DNA of 64,000 nt from CAYMYN01 sp964394665 (lineage in GTDB: Bacteria > Planctomycetota > UBA1135 > GCA-002686595): NCBI GenBank assembly GCA_964394665.1, contig CAYMYN010000019.1, forward strand, positions 32,997 to 96,996. The letters are read 5' to 3'. Shown here in pieces: positions 35,065-45,547 of this stretch (position 1 is the stretch's first letter; each line of letters starts with the position of its first letter). A program made the translations under genes and the position numbers. The notes beneath the pieces were generated by a model. The model worked only from the letters and a program-made list of their open reading frames with translations. It was not told the origin of the DNA and did no database searches.

Positions 35065-35469
35065 TCACATCACGCCGAGCTGAAGCTTGGCGGCTTCGGA
35101 CATCATGTCCGGGCTCCACGGCGGGTCCCAGGTGAGGTCGACCTGCACTTCGCGCACCCCCTCGAGCTTCTGGAGCTTGGCCTGCACCTCGCCCGGCAAC
35201 GAACCGGCGGCGGGGCAGGTGGGCGAGGTCAGGGTCATCGAGACCCTCAGGCGGTCGCCGGGATCCTCGATCCGGATCTCGTAGATCAGGCCGAGTTGGT
35301 AGATGTCGACCGGGATCTCCGGGTCGTACACGGTCTGCACCGCCTTCACGGCGCGCTCGTGCAGCGAGTCGGCGGAGCCCGGCGCGTCCGCGCTCTGGTC
35401 CGCGGCGGGGCGCGGCTCCGGTGCGTCGTGGTCGAGGGATTGCATGGATCGGGCCTCCGTGGGGTTCAT
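35065..35469 (-). CDS. sufT: SufT-like MIP18/DUF59 iron-sulfur maturation protein
   Basis: A 134-residue protein whose C-terminal 100 residues are a DUF59/MIP18 domain: VYDPEIPVDIYQLGLIYEIR, VSMTLTSPTCPAAGSLPGEV with the conserved cysteine, and VDLTWDPPWSPDMM. Such proteins help deliver Fe-S clusters and often end SUF operons. The start at 35469 overlaps the sufU stop as ATGA; a downstream ATG at 35445 is possible. A short, disordered, acidic N-terminus precedes the domain. Confidence 0.88.
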   Translation of the reverse strand: MNPTEARSMQSLDHDAPEPRPAADQSADAPGSADSLHERAVKAVQTVYDPEIPVDIYQLGLIYEIRIEDPGDRLRVSMTLTSPTCPAAGSLPGEVQAKLQKLEGVREVQVDLTWDPPWSPDMMSEAAKLQLGVM

Positions 35470-35912
35470 TCGGTGCTGACCGTGCCGCCGCGCTCGAGGG
35501 CGGCCTCGAGGGTGCGCCAGGCGAGCATGGCGCACTTGACGCGCGCGGGGAAACGTTGGACGCCGGCGAAGATCTCGAGCTTGCCGAGCTCGGGCGCGTC
35601 CGGCGCGGCGGGTTCGCCGGTGACGAGGGCGTGGAAGGCTCCGAACATGCGCAGCGCCTCGTCCACGCCCTTGCCCTTGACGAGGTCGGTCATGACCGAG
35701 GCGCTGGCGGTCGAGATCGCGCAGCCATCGCCCTGGAAACGCACGTCGTCGATGCGGCCCTCGTGCACCTCGAGCGCGAGGTGCAGCTTGTCGCCGCACA
35801 GCGGGTTGTACCCGTCGGCGACGTGGCTGGGGTTCGCGAGCGCGCCGTAGTTCCGCGGCGCCTTGCTGTGGTGGAGGATGACCTCCTGGTAGAGCTCGTC
35901 GATCTCGCTCAT
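35466..35912 (-). CDS. sufU: SufU iron-sulfur assembly protein
   Basis: A 148-residue IscU-like protein of the SufU type: YNPLCGDKLHLALEV, FQGDGCAISTASASVM and RVKCAMLAW carry the three conserved cysteines, and the insertion between the second and third Cys is the SufU-specific length. SufU accepts persulfide sulfur from SufS, in place of SufE. It overlaps sufS upstream and sufT downstream by 4 nt each. Confidence 0.95.
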   Translation of the reverse strand: MSEIDELYQEVILHHSKAPRNYGALANPSHVADGYNPLCGDKLHLALEVHEGRIDDVRFQGDGCAISTASASVMTDLVKGKGVDEALRMFGAFHALVTGEPAAPDAPELGKLEIFAGVQRFPARVKCAMLAWRTLEAALERGGTVSTE

Positions 35913-37171
35913 GGGCCGAAGATCTTGCGCACCGAGCGCAGCCCTTCCAAGAGGGCGTCGAGCTCCTCGAAGGTGTTGTAGAGGCCCAGGGACGCGCGTG
36001 CCGTGGCGGCCACGCCGAAGCGCTCCATCACCGGTTGGGCGCAGTGGTGGCCGGTGCGGATCGCGATGCCCTCCTGGTCGAGGATCGTGCCCACGTCGTG
36101 CGGGTGCACGCCGGCGAGGCGGAAGGAGAGCACGGCGGCCTTCTCGGGCGCGGTGCCGATCAGGACCACGTCGGGTTCGGCCCGCAGCATACGCGTCCCG
36201 TGCTCGAGCAGGGCGTGCTCGTGGGCCGCGATGCGCTCGAGCCCCACGCCCTCCAGGTACTCCACCGCCGCGCCCAGGCCCACCGCGCCCGCGATGTGCG
36301 GCGTGCCGGCCTCGAACTTGAACGGCAGCTCGTTGTAGAGCGTCTCGCTGAAGGTGACCGAGCGGATCATGTCGCCTCCGCCCTGGTAGGGGGGCATCGC
36401 CTCGAGCAGCTCCTCGCGGCCGTAGAGCACGCCGATGCCGGTGGGGCCGTACAGCTTGTGCCCCGAGACCACGTAGAAGTCGGCCCCCAGGGCCTGGACG
36501 TCGACGCGAGCGTGGGGCGCGGCCTGGGCACCGTCGACGAGCACCACCGCGCCGACCGCGTGGGCCGCCGCGGCCATCTCGGCCACCGGGTTGACCGTGC
36601 CCAGGGCGTTGGAGACGTGGGCGATCGCCACGATGCGCGTGCGTTCGCCGAGCAGACTCCGGTACTCCTCCTGGATCACCGCGCCCGAGTCGTCGATCGG
36701 GGCCACCTTCAGCACGGCCCCCGTCTGCCCGCACAGGATCTGCCAGGGGACGATGTTGGAGTGGTGCTCGAGGTGCGTGATCAGGATCTCGTCGCCGGCG
36801 CGCAGGCGCTCGCGGCCGTAGCTCTGGGCCACCAGGTTGATGCCCTCGGTCGCGCCGCGCACGAAGACGATCTCCGAGCGCTTCGCGGCGCCCAGGAAGC
36901 GCTGCAGGCGCGTGCGAGCGCCCTCGAAGGCGTCCGTGGCGCGCATGCTGAGGGTGTGCACGCCGCGGTGGATGTTGGCGCAGTCGCGCTCGTAGATGCC
37001 GGCCAGGGCGTCGAGCACCGCCCGCGGCTTGAGGGTCGTGGCGGCGTTGTCGAGGTAGACCAGGGGCTTGGCATGGACCTCCTGGTGCAGGGCCGGGAAG
37101 TCGGCCCGCAGGGCGTCGACGTCGTAAGGCGTGGGGTCCGCGGCGGCGCCGGCTCGGGTGCGGACCGTCAT
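35909..37171 (-). CDS. sufS: SufS cysteine desulfurase
   Basis: A 420-residue PLP enzyme of the group II desulfurase type. YLDNAATTLKP near the start, HLEHHSNIVPWQ, the PLP lysine in VVSGHKLYGPTGIGVLYG, and the catalytic cysteine in RTGHHCAQPVM are all present. It releases sulfur from cysteine for cluster building. The ATG at 37171 overlaps the sufD stop as ATGA. Confidence 0.97.
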   Translation of the reverse strand: MTVRTRAGAAADPTPYDVDALRADFPALHQEVHAKPLVYLDNAATTLKPRAVLDALAGIYERDCANIHRGVHTLSMRATDAFEGARTRLQRFLGAAKRSEIVFVRGATEGINLVAQSYGRERLRAGDEILITHLEHHSNIVPWQILCGQTGAVLKVAPIDDSGAVIQEEYRSLLGERTRIVAIAHVSNALGTVNPVAEMAAAAHAVGAVVLVDGAQAAPHARVDVQALGADFYVVSGHKLYGPTGIGVLYGREELLEAMPPYQGGGDMIRSVTFSETLYNELPFKFEAGTPHIAGAVGLGAAVEYLEGVGLERIAAHEHALLEHGTRMLRAEPDVVLIGTAPEKAAVLSFRLAGVHPHDVGTILDQEGIAIRTGHHCAQPVMERFGVAATARASLGLYNTFEELDALLEGLRSVRKIFGP

Positions 37172-38529
37172 CGCACCCGCTCCCGCGCCGCGTCGCCGTC
37201 GCCCACGAGGAAGCGCTCGAGCTCGCTCTCCACGCGTTCGCGCAGGGCCGTCCACGGGAGGTGCTGCACGACCTCGGCCGCGAAGCCGTGGGCCAGGACG
37301 CCGCGGGCGAAGGTCTCGTCCAGGCCACGCGAGCGCAGGTAGAAGAGCGCGTCGGCGTCCAGTTGGCCGATCGTCGCGCCGTGGGTGCACTGCACGTCGT
37401 CGGCGAAGATCTCGAGCTGGGGGCGCGTGTCGGCGCGCGCCTCGCGCGAGAGCAGCAGATTGCGGTTCGACTGCCGCGCCAGGGCCTTCTGGGCGCCCGG
37501 CCGCACGATGACCCGCCCGTGGAAGCTGCCGCGGCCGCGGCCGTCGAGCAAGCCGCGGTACTCCTGGCGGCTGGTGGCGTGGGGGACCTGATGGTCGACC
37601 AGGAGGTCGCAGTCGGCGTGGCCTTCGCCCCGGGCCGTGTAGAGCCCGCGCAGGGTGCACTCGGCGCCCTCGCCGGCGAGCTCGACCGTCATGCGCTCGC
37701 GCGTCAGGGCCCCGCCGAAGGCGTACGAGCCCGACTCGAGCGACGCGCCGCGCTCCAGGCGCGCGCGCGTAGTCGCCAGGTGCAGACCGGCCCGTGCGCC
37801 CAGCGCCAGGCGGTGGTGCTCGAGGCGCGCGCCGGGGCCCAGCACGAGCTCGGCGAGGGGCAGCGCCAGGCTCGCGCCGCTCCCCAGGTGGACGTAGGTC
37901 TCGAGCACGCTCGCCGCGGCGCCCTCCGCGAGCACGATGCGGCTGCGCGGAGCGACGAGCGCGTCCGGGCGAGCGGCCGCCACGGCGTGCACGATCTGGA
38001 TCGGGGTCCCGAGGGTGACGCCGCGCGGGACGTACAGGGCGGCGCCCTCCTGCAGGAGCGACCCCGCGAGGGCCTCGACGCCGTCGACCACCGGACCCAG
38101 GCCGAGGTCGCTGGACGCATCCGCCGCGAGGGCCGCGTCGAGCAGGCCGAGCCCGATCCGGTCCGCGCCGGGGCTCGAGAGCGTCGGGTCGAAGTGTCCG
38201 TCGACGAACACGAGCCGCAGCACCTCCGCGCCGCCGACGAAGGCGCGTCGCAGGGCGTCACGGTCGGGGGCCTCGGGCGGGCTGGGGGCGAGCTCGTAGC
38301 GGCCGCGGGCCAGGGGCGCGAGGCTCGCGTAGCGCCAGTCCTCGTGCCGCCGATCGGGCAGCCCCAGTCGTTGGTACGCGGCGCGCGAGCGCTCGAGGAG
38401 CGCCGCGCGGGGGGCCGGCGCGCCGCGCTGGAGACGCTCGGAGAGCGCGACGAAGTCGGTCGCGGTCGCCGTCGTGCCGGCGGGGGTGGGGTGGACGGGA
38501 TAGGTGGTGACCATCGGGGCGCGCTCCAT
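37168..38529 (-). CDS. sufD: SufD scaffold subunit
   Basis: A 453-residue SUF FeS-assembly protein of the SufBD family, with the C-terminal beta-helix core (CDLLVDHQVPHATSRQEYRG, HGRVIVRPGAQK, CTHGATIGQLDADALFYLRS). The N-terminal RHEDWRYASL is typical of SufD. It works with SufB and the SufC ATPase. The region 300-430 is well conserved; the middle is alanine-rich and divergent. Seven nt separate it from sufC. Confidence 0.94.
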   Translation of the reverse strand: MERAPMVTTYPVHPTPAGTTATATDFVALSERLQRGAPAPRAALLERSRAAYQRLGLPDRRHEDWRYASLAPLARGRYELAPSPPEAPDRDALRRAFVGGAEVLRLVFVDGHFDPTLSSPGADRIGLGLLDAALAADASSDLGLGPVVDGVEALAGSLLQEGAALYVPRGVTLGTPIQIVHAVAAARPDALVAPRSRIVLAEGAAASVLETYVHLGSGASLALPLAELVLGPGARLEHHRLALGARAGLHLATTRARLERGASLESGSYAFGGALTRERMTVELAGEGAECTLRGLYTARGEGHADCDLLVDHQVPHATSRQEYRGLLDGRGRGSFHGRVIVRPGAQKALARQSNRNLLLSREARADTRPQLEIFADDVQCTHGATIGQLDADALFYLRSRGLDETFARGVLAHGFAAEVVQHLPWTALRERVESELERFLVGDGDAARERVR

Positions 38530-38536
38530 GCCGGGC

Positions 38537-39310
<774 letters not shown>

Positions 39311-39366
39311 GTCGGCTCTTCCTTCGGATTCCGGATCGGGGTGCGTGCGGTGCGGTGGGGTGGGGT

Positions 39367-40818
<1,452 letters not shown>

Positions 40819-40837
40819 GTCGATCTGGATGGGCGCG

Positions 40838-41359
40838 TCAGGCGCGCACCGGCACGGTCCGTTCGGGACCCTTGGGACGGGGCAGCGGTCGGCCGTTGGA
40901 GACGATCTGCGTCAGGGTGACGTCCTCGAGGGCTTGGCGGATGACGGCGTTGAGGCGCACCACCGGGCCGCGCACGGGGCAGCGCTCCTCGAAGTCGCAG
41001 GAGCGCTCGCTGCCGGGGCTGCAGTCGGTCAGGCCGATGGGGCCCTCGAGCACCTGCACGATGCCGGCGATCGTGATCTCGTCGGGGGGAAGGGCCAGGG
41101 CGTACCCGCCCAGGGCGCCGCGGCGCGACTCGAGCAGGCCGCCCCGCGCGAGGGTCTTCAGCACCTTGCCCACCATGGGGGCCGGCAGGCCGGTGGCCTG
41201 GGCGAGGCTGCGGGCGCTGGGGTGCTCGGGCAGGGGGGGCGGGGCGGAGGCGGGATGCGCGCCCTCGGTCGACCCGACCTCCGCGCCGGGGTGCTGGGCG
41301 CGGGCGATCTGGGCCAACAGCACCAGCGCGTAGTCGACTTCGCGGGAGAGGCGGATCAT
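40838..41359 (-). CDS. Rrf2-family Fe-S-sensing regulator of the SUF operon
   Basis: A 173-residue winged-helix regulator: MIRLSREVDYALVLLAQIAR, ARSLAQATGLPAPMVGKVLK and LARGGLLESRRGALGGYALA are the Rrf2 helix-turn-helix and wing. Three cysteines (TDCSPGSERSCDFEERCPVR, spacing C-x7-C-x5-C) match the cluster ligands of IscR/SufR-like members. A proline/alanine-rich insert (GSTEGAHPASAPPP) is unusual. It is the first gene of the SUF operon and probably autoregulates it according to cluster status. Confidence 0.92.
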   Translation of the reverse strand: MIRLSREVDYALVLLAQIARAQHPGAEVGSTEGAHPASAPPPLPEHPSARSLAQATGLPAPMVGKVLKTLARGGLLESRRGALGGYALALPPDEITIAGIVQVLEGPIGLTDCSPGSERSCDFEERCPVRGPVVRLNAVIRQALEDVTLTQIVSNGRPLPRPKGPERTVPVRA

Positions 41360-41374
41360 CGGGGTCGGGCAAAC

Positions 41375-41391
41375 GGGACCATCGCGGTCCC
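41375..41391. promoter_or_regulatory. Candidate operator upstream of the SUF operon
   Basis: Inverted repeat GGGACC-ATCGC-GGTCCC, 15 nt upstream of the Rrf2 gene start. On the minus strand a TTGAAG -35 (about 41430-41425) and CAGACT -10 (about 41407-41402), 17 nt apart, lie further upstream, placing the repeat just past the transcription start. This suits repression by the encoded regulator. Confidence 0.45.
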
Positions 41392-41503
41392 ATATCGGCG
41401 AAGTCTGACCCCGGGCGGGGGATCCTTCAACCAAAATCTCTAGCCCGCGGAAGGTTCGTGTCCGCCCTGGATGGGCGCCTGGGGGTCGACAGGGGGGGTC
41501 GCC

Positions 41504-41532
41504 TTGGTGACCCGCCGCCCCGGGGCTACCGT
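41504..41532 (+). promoter_or_regulatory. Promoter of moaA
   Basis: TTGGTG (41504-41509), exactly 17 nt, then TACCGT (41527-41532), ending 13 nt before the moaA ATG. Transcription would start about 7 nt before the start codon, so the mRNA would be nearly leaderless. Confidence 0.5.
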
Positions 41533-41545
41533 GCGGGACCCTCGC

Positions 41546-42568
41546 ATGGGCCCCCTCGACGCCCGCGGGAGAGCGCTGCGCAGCCTGCGGCTCTCCGTCA
41601 CCGACCGCTGCAACCTGCGCTGTGCGTACTGCATGCCCGAGGAGAGCTACGCCTGGCTGCCCCGGGCGGACCTGCTTTCCTTCGAGGAGCTCGCCGTCCT
41701 GGTCGAGGCCTTCTGCGACGCCGGGGTCGACCGGGTGCGCCTCACGGGGGGCGAGCCGCTCCTGCGCCGCGACCTCGGACGCCTGATCGAGCTGCTGGCC
41801 GCCAATCCGCGTTTGGTGGACCTGGCCCTGACGACCAACGGCCTGCTGCTCGCCGATCAGGCCGCGGGCCTGCGCTCCGCGGGCCTGCGGCGCCTGACGG
41901 TCAGCCTCGACACCCTCGACCCGGCGCGCTTCGAGGCCCTCACACGCCGGCCCGACCACGCCCGCGTGCTGGCCGGCATCGACGCGGCGCGCGCGGCGGG
42001 CTTCGAGCAGCTCAAGCTCGACACCGTCGTGCTGCGCGGCCGCAACGACGACGAGTTGGTCCCGCTACTCGAATACGCGCGCTCGATCGACGCCGAGCTG
42101 CGCTTCATCGAGTACATGGACGTCGGCGGTGCGACCGGCTGGAGCGCGGCGGACGTCGTCCCGCAGGCCGAGCTGCTCGCGCTGCTGACCGAGCACTACG
42201 GCGCGCCGACGCCCCTCGCGGGCCGCGGCAGCGCACCCGCCGAACGGTTCCGTCTGCCCGACGGCCTGGTGTTCGGGATCATCGCCTCGACCACCGCGCC
42301 CTTCTGCGGCGCCTGCGACCGCAGTCGGCTCACGGCCGACGGCATGTGGTACACCTGCCTCTACGCGCGCACCGGCCGCGATCTGCGCGCTCCGCTGCGA
42401 GCGGGTGCGACACGCGCCGAGCTCGCAGACCTCGTCGCCGGACGCTGGAGCGAACGCACCGACCGGGGTGCCGAGGAGCGCCTGCTCGCTGCGGGGCGCG
42501 CGCCACTGGCCGACATCGACGAGCTGCGCTCCAACCCGCACCTCGAGATGCACAAGCGCGGCGGTTGA
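41546..42568 (+). CDS. moaA: GTP 3',8-cyclase (molybdopterin biosynthesis, radical SAM)
   Basis: A 340-residue MoaA that starts molybdenum-cofactor synthesis by converting GTP to 3',8-cyclo-GTP. The radical-SAM cluster motif is CNLRCAYC, followed by RLTGGEPLLRRDL. The second cluster ligands lie in CGACDRSRLTADG then TC, and the protein ends with the C-terminal double glycine (HLEMHKRGG) required for activity. The start at 41546 fits the family; 25 extra upstream residues in frame look non-coding. No other moa genes are adjacent. Confidence 0.96.
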   Translation: MGPLDARGRALRSLRLSVTDRCNLRCAYCMPEESYAWLPRADLLSFEELAVLVEAFCDAGVDRVRLTGGEPLLRRDLGRLIELLAANPRLVDLALTTNGLLLADQAAGLRSAGLRRLTVSLDTLDPARFEALTRRPDHARVLAGIDAARAAGFEQLKLDTVVLRGRNDDELVPLLEYARSIDAELRFIEYMDVGGATGWSAADVVPQAELLALLTEHYGAPTPLAGRGSAPAERFRLPDGLVFGIIASTTAPFCGACDRSRLTADGMWYTCLYARTGRDLRAPLRAGATRAELADLVAGRWSERTDRGAEERLLAAGRAPLADIDELRSNPHLEMHKRGG

Positions 42569-42587
42569 GCGCGTGCTCCGAGCTCGC

Positions 42588-43553
42588 TCAGCGCCGCAGG
42601 AAGCGTCGCACGAGCTCGACGACCTCGTCCGCGCAGCCCCAGGAGAGCGTGACGCCCGCGCCGCCGTGGCCGTAGTCGTGCACCAGGAGCTTGTCGCCAC
42701 GCCGCTCGGCCTCGAGCCGCACCGTCGTGCGTCCGGGCCGCAGGCCGACCTTGACCTCGAGCACCTCGCGGCGCGCCAGGCTCGGGTCGAGGGCCGCGCA
42801 GCGCGCGAGGATGGCCCGCGTCTGCTCGGGGTCGACGGCCAGGTCCTCGACGCCCTCCTCGGCGACTCCGCCCAGGATCACGTCCCGCGAGCGCGGCACG
42901 ACGTAGGTCAGCCCGGCGGGGTCGCGATCGTCGACCAACGCGCGTTCGGCGCCTTCCCGGGCCACCCGCAGGATCTGGCCGCGGATGGCGAACATCTCCG
43001 GGTCGCCGGCGAGCTCCCGCGCGCCGAGGCCGGTGGCGTTCACGACGACGTCGCAGGCCTCGAGGGCCTCTTCGAGGCTCTGGGCCTCGCGCTCGACGTA
43101 GCGCCCTCCGAGCGCGACGAAGCGCCGGCGCAGCCAGGCCAGGTAGAGCGGCATCTCGATCACCGGCAGGCGCCAGGCGATGCCGCGCCGCTCGCCCGCC
43201 GGCAGCTCCTCGGACCGCGCGTCCCGCACCGCGGGGCCCCCGGGCGTGGTCCAGGGGACCTCCTGGGCGCTGGGCCCGAACTCGAATCCCTCGAGGATGC
43301 GCACGCCGCTCGCGGGTTCCTCGGCCAGCTCGACGAAGCGCCGCCACGCGGCCGCCCCCCAGGCCCGCACCCGCTCCACCGGCCGCGCGTGGTAGGGGTA
43401 CCACAGGGCCGCCGCGACCCCCGACACGCAGCGTTCGGCGCGCTCGCGCGCCCACAGCTCGACCCCGAACCCCTCCTCGCGCAGCCGCACCCCCGCGGAG
43501 AGCCCGATCACCCCGCCGCCGACGACGAGCACGCGAGGGGAGGGGCGGGTCAT
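42588..43553 (-). CDS. D-amino-acid oxidase family FAD enzyme
   Basis: A 321-residue FAD-dependent oxidase. The dinucleotide fold is VLVVGGGVIGLSAGVRLREE, and the family signature is VHDYGHGGAGVTLSWGCA near the C-terminus. ALWYPYHARP and RGQILRV are also DAAO-like. It oxidises D-amino acids to keto acids, ammonia and hydrogen peroxide, or possibly D-aspartate. It is convergent with moaA, with 19 nt between stops, and otherwise stands alone. Confidence 0.9.
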   Translation of the reverse strand: MTRPSPRVLVVGGGVIGLSAGVRLREEGFGVELWARERAERCVSGVAAALWYPYHARPVERVRAWGAAAWRRFVELAEEPASGVRILEGFEFGPSAQEVPWTTPGGPAVRDARSEELPAGERRGIAWRLPVIEMPLYLAWLRRRFVALGGRYVEREAQSLEEALEACDVVVNATGLGARELAGDPEMFAIRGQILRVAREGAERALVDDRDPAGLTYVVPRSRDVILGGVAEEGVEDLAVDPEQTRAILARCAALDPSLARREVLEVKVGLRPGRTTVRLEAERRGDKLLVHDYGHGGAGVTLSWGCADEVVELVRRFLRR

Positions 43554-43824
43554 GGGGCGCAGAGTCTAGCGCCGCCTCGGAGCGTCCCGACGCGGGTGAT
43601 AGGCTTGTGGATGGCGCGCCCTCCACCGCCCCCTGATCCTGCCCCCCCAGGGCGCCGCAGTGGCAACCAGAAGGAACTCTCAAATCCAGTCCAGGCGCCT
43701 GTAGGCGCAGGCCGAAACCTGCCCCGGGACCGTCCGGACGCCGGGGCAAGGGCGTCGGGACCTCGCGGCCGCTGGGGGAGCTCGGCCGGGCCCCGATCCC
43801 GATCTCCAGCACCGGGCAGGACCC

Positions 43825-45471
43825 ATGACCCTCCACTCCCGCGCGCCGCGTACCCGGCGCGCCGTCCGTAACGGCCAGACGGCCCTGGTCGCCTTCGCGC
43901 TGGCCAGCCTCGCCGCCGCCCAACAGAGCGACCCCACCGTCGGCCTCGTCCGCGCCGGCCGCCTGTGGACCCACGCCAGCGGTGGGACGGGCAACGTCGG
44001 CCGCGTCGTCGCGATCGGGAATCACGGCGCCCAGATCCTGACCAACAAGATGGGCTTCGCGCCGGCGACGCAACTCTACTCCGCCACCGCCACGGACCCG
44101 GGCGCGCCCAGTTGGCAGGACAACTACGCCTATCACGCCGAGAGCGGCAGCGTCGCACTCGCGCGCACGGGCGACCGGGCGGTCGCGTTCCACATCTACC
44201 GGACCGACTTCTACTCGGTGAAGCAACCCGAGCTGCGGGTGTATCGCGACGGATTGCAGCTGGAGCGCACGCTCCCATTCCCGTTCGTGGTGGCCGGTGG
44301 AAAGGGGAGTGCCCTGGTCTCCGAGTCAGGAGACGTGGTCGCCGCGTGGTGTCATCCGGCGCCTGGCGGTCGGAGCGGGCTGATCACCTGGCGCCCTGCC
44401 GCCACCGCCGAGCACTCCTACATGGAACTCGAGTTGTACGGCGATCCCAAGGTCGTACGGATCAGTCGGGACGGGTCCACCGTGCTGTGCATGAGCCAGA
44501 TGCGGACGGTGATCGTGGACGCGCACAACGGTGTCCTGTTGCACGAGCACACGAACTTCTCCGGCTATCCGATGGCGGGAGCTCTCAGCGAGGACGGCCG
44601 GCTCGTCGTCAAGTACACCAGTGGCGGGGCTCTGGAGCGGTTTCGGCGTCAGGGGACAGGGTATGTGGCGCTGCCGGACGTTCCACTTGGAGGCGGCGGC
44701 ACCCTGAAGGACCTGCGTCTCTCCCACGATGGCCGCCGGTTGTTCGCGGCGTTCGACCTACCGCTCGAGGGAGCGCCCTTGCCCTCACGGGTCGCGGCGC
44801 GGGTCTTCGACCTGGGGGCGACGCCGAGCCAGCTCGAGTTCGAGTACGTCGTGGTCGGCGACGGGCAGTACTCGCTGCGTGCAGTCGATCTCGAACTCGC
44901 CGCGCAGGAGACTCACTTCGCCCTGGCGACGAGCGGGGATCAGAGCGGCCAGGCCCCGGAGCTGCTGGTCTTCGCCCGGGATGGGAGCGGGCGCTGGAGC
45001 TTGGTGTTCGAGGGTAGAGTCCAGGGCTCGGCCTTGGACGTCGACCTATCGGCGGACGGCCGTCGGGTCGTGTTGGCCGCCCGCGAGGGTCACCAAGACG
45101 CGCTGATCCAGGGTTCCCGCATCGATGTGTTCGACCTGGCTGAGCGCGACCTGATCCCCCGTGGGACGGCCCGCTCCACGGGCTCCGTGGAAGTGCACCT
45201 GCGGGCCGATCCCGGAGCCGTCGTGAACGTCCTGCGCTCCCGAATCCTGGCCGATCCGCCGCTGGTGATCCCGGGCGCTGGGACACTCTACCTCGCGCCG
45301 GGAAGCTACGCCTTCGCGGGGCAGGGAGTGGCGGACGACCGGGGTCTGGTCGCGATCGAGGTCGCGGTCCCGCCCGGATACCAGCCCGGGGACGAGCTGT
45401 TCTTCCAGGGCGTGGTGCGCAGCCAGCGACGCCTGACCGCGGACTACGGTCGCCTGCGGGTCATGCCCTGA
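43825..45471 (+). CDS. Secreted WD40/beta-propeller-like protein, unknown function
   Basis: A 548-residue protein with a signal peptide (GQTALVAFALASLAAAQQ), then repeated segments of the type VRISRDGSTVLCMSQM, DLRLSHDGRRLFAAFDL, VDLSADGRRVVLAAREG, which resemble seven-blade propeller (TolB/WD40-like) repeats. The last 100 residues form a beta-rich module (VEVHLRADPGAVVNVLRSRI, LAPGSYAFAGQG), recalling C-terminal domains of planctomycete secreted proteins. Function is not assignable. The 271 bp upstream hold no other gene; a GGCGCC-containing inverted repeat is seen near 43700. Confidence 0.75.
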   Translation: MTLHSRAPRTRRAVRNGQTALVAFALASLAAAQQSDPTVGLVRAGRLWTHASGGTGNVGRVVAIGNHGAQILTNKMGFAPATQLYSATATDPGAPSWQDNYAYHAESGSVALARTGDRAVAFHIYRTDFYSVKQPELRVYRDGLQLERTLPFPFVVAGGKGSALVSESGDVVAAWCHPAPGGRSGLITWRPAATAEHSYMELELYGDPKVVRISRDGSTVLCMSQMRTVIVDAHNGVLLHEHTNFSGYPMAGALSEDGRLVVKYTSGGALERFRRQGTGYVALPDVPLGGGGTLKDLRLSHDGRRLFAAFDLPLEGAPLPSRVAARVFDLGATPSQLEFEYVVVGDGQYSLRAVDLELAAQETHFALATSGDQSGQAPELLVFARDGSGRWSLVFEGRVQGSALDVDLSADGRRVVLAAREGHQDALIQGSRIDVFDLAERDLIPRGTARSTGSVEVHLRADPGAVVNVLRSRILADPPLVIPGAGTLYLAPGSYAFAGQGVADDRGLVAIEVAVPPGYQPGDELFFQGVVRSQRRLTADYGRLRVMP

Positions 45472-45496
45472 AGGCTCGGTCGCCTCTCCACCCCCA

Positions 45497-45538
45497 CGCG
45501 ATCCCCCGCCCTCGATCGTCGATGGTCAGGGGATCGCG
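45497..45538. terminator. Bidirectional terminator between convergent genes
   Basis: CGCGATCCCC (45497-45506) pairs perfectly with GGGGATCGCG (45529-45538), with a smaller CGAT-based stem inside the loop. It lies in the 76-nt gap between two convergent secreted-protein genes. Confidence 0.7.
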
Positions 45539-45547
45539 CTGTGCCTT

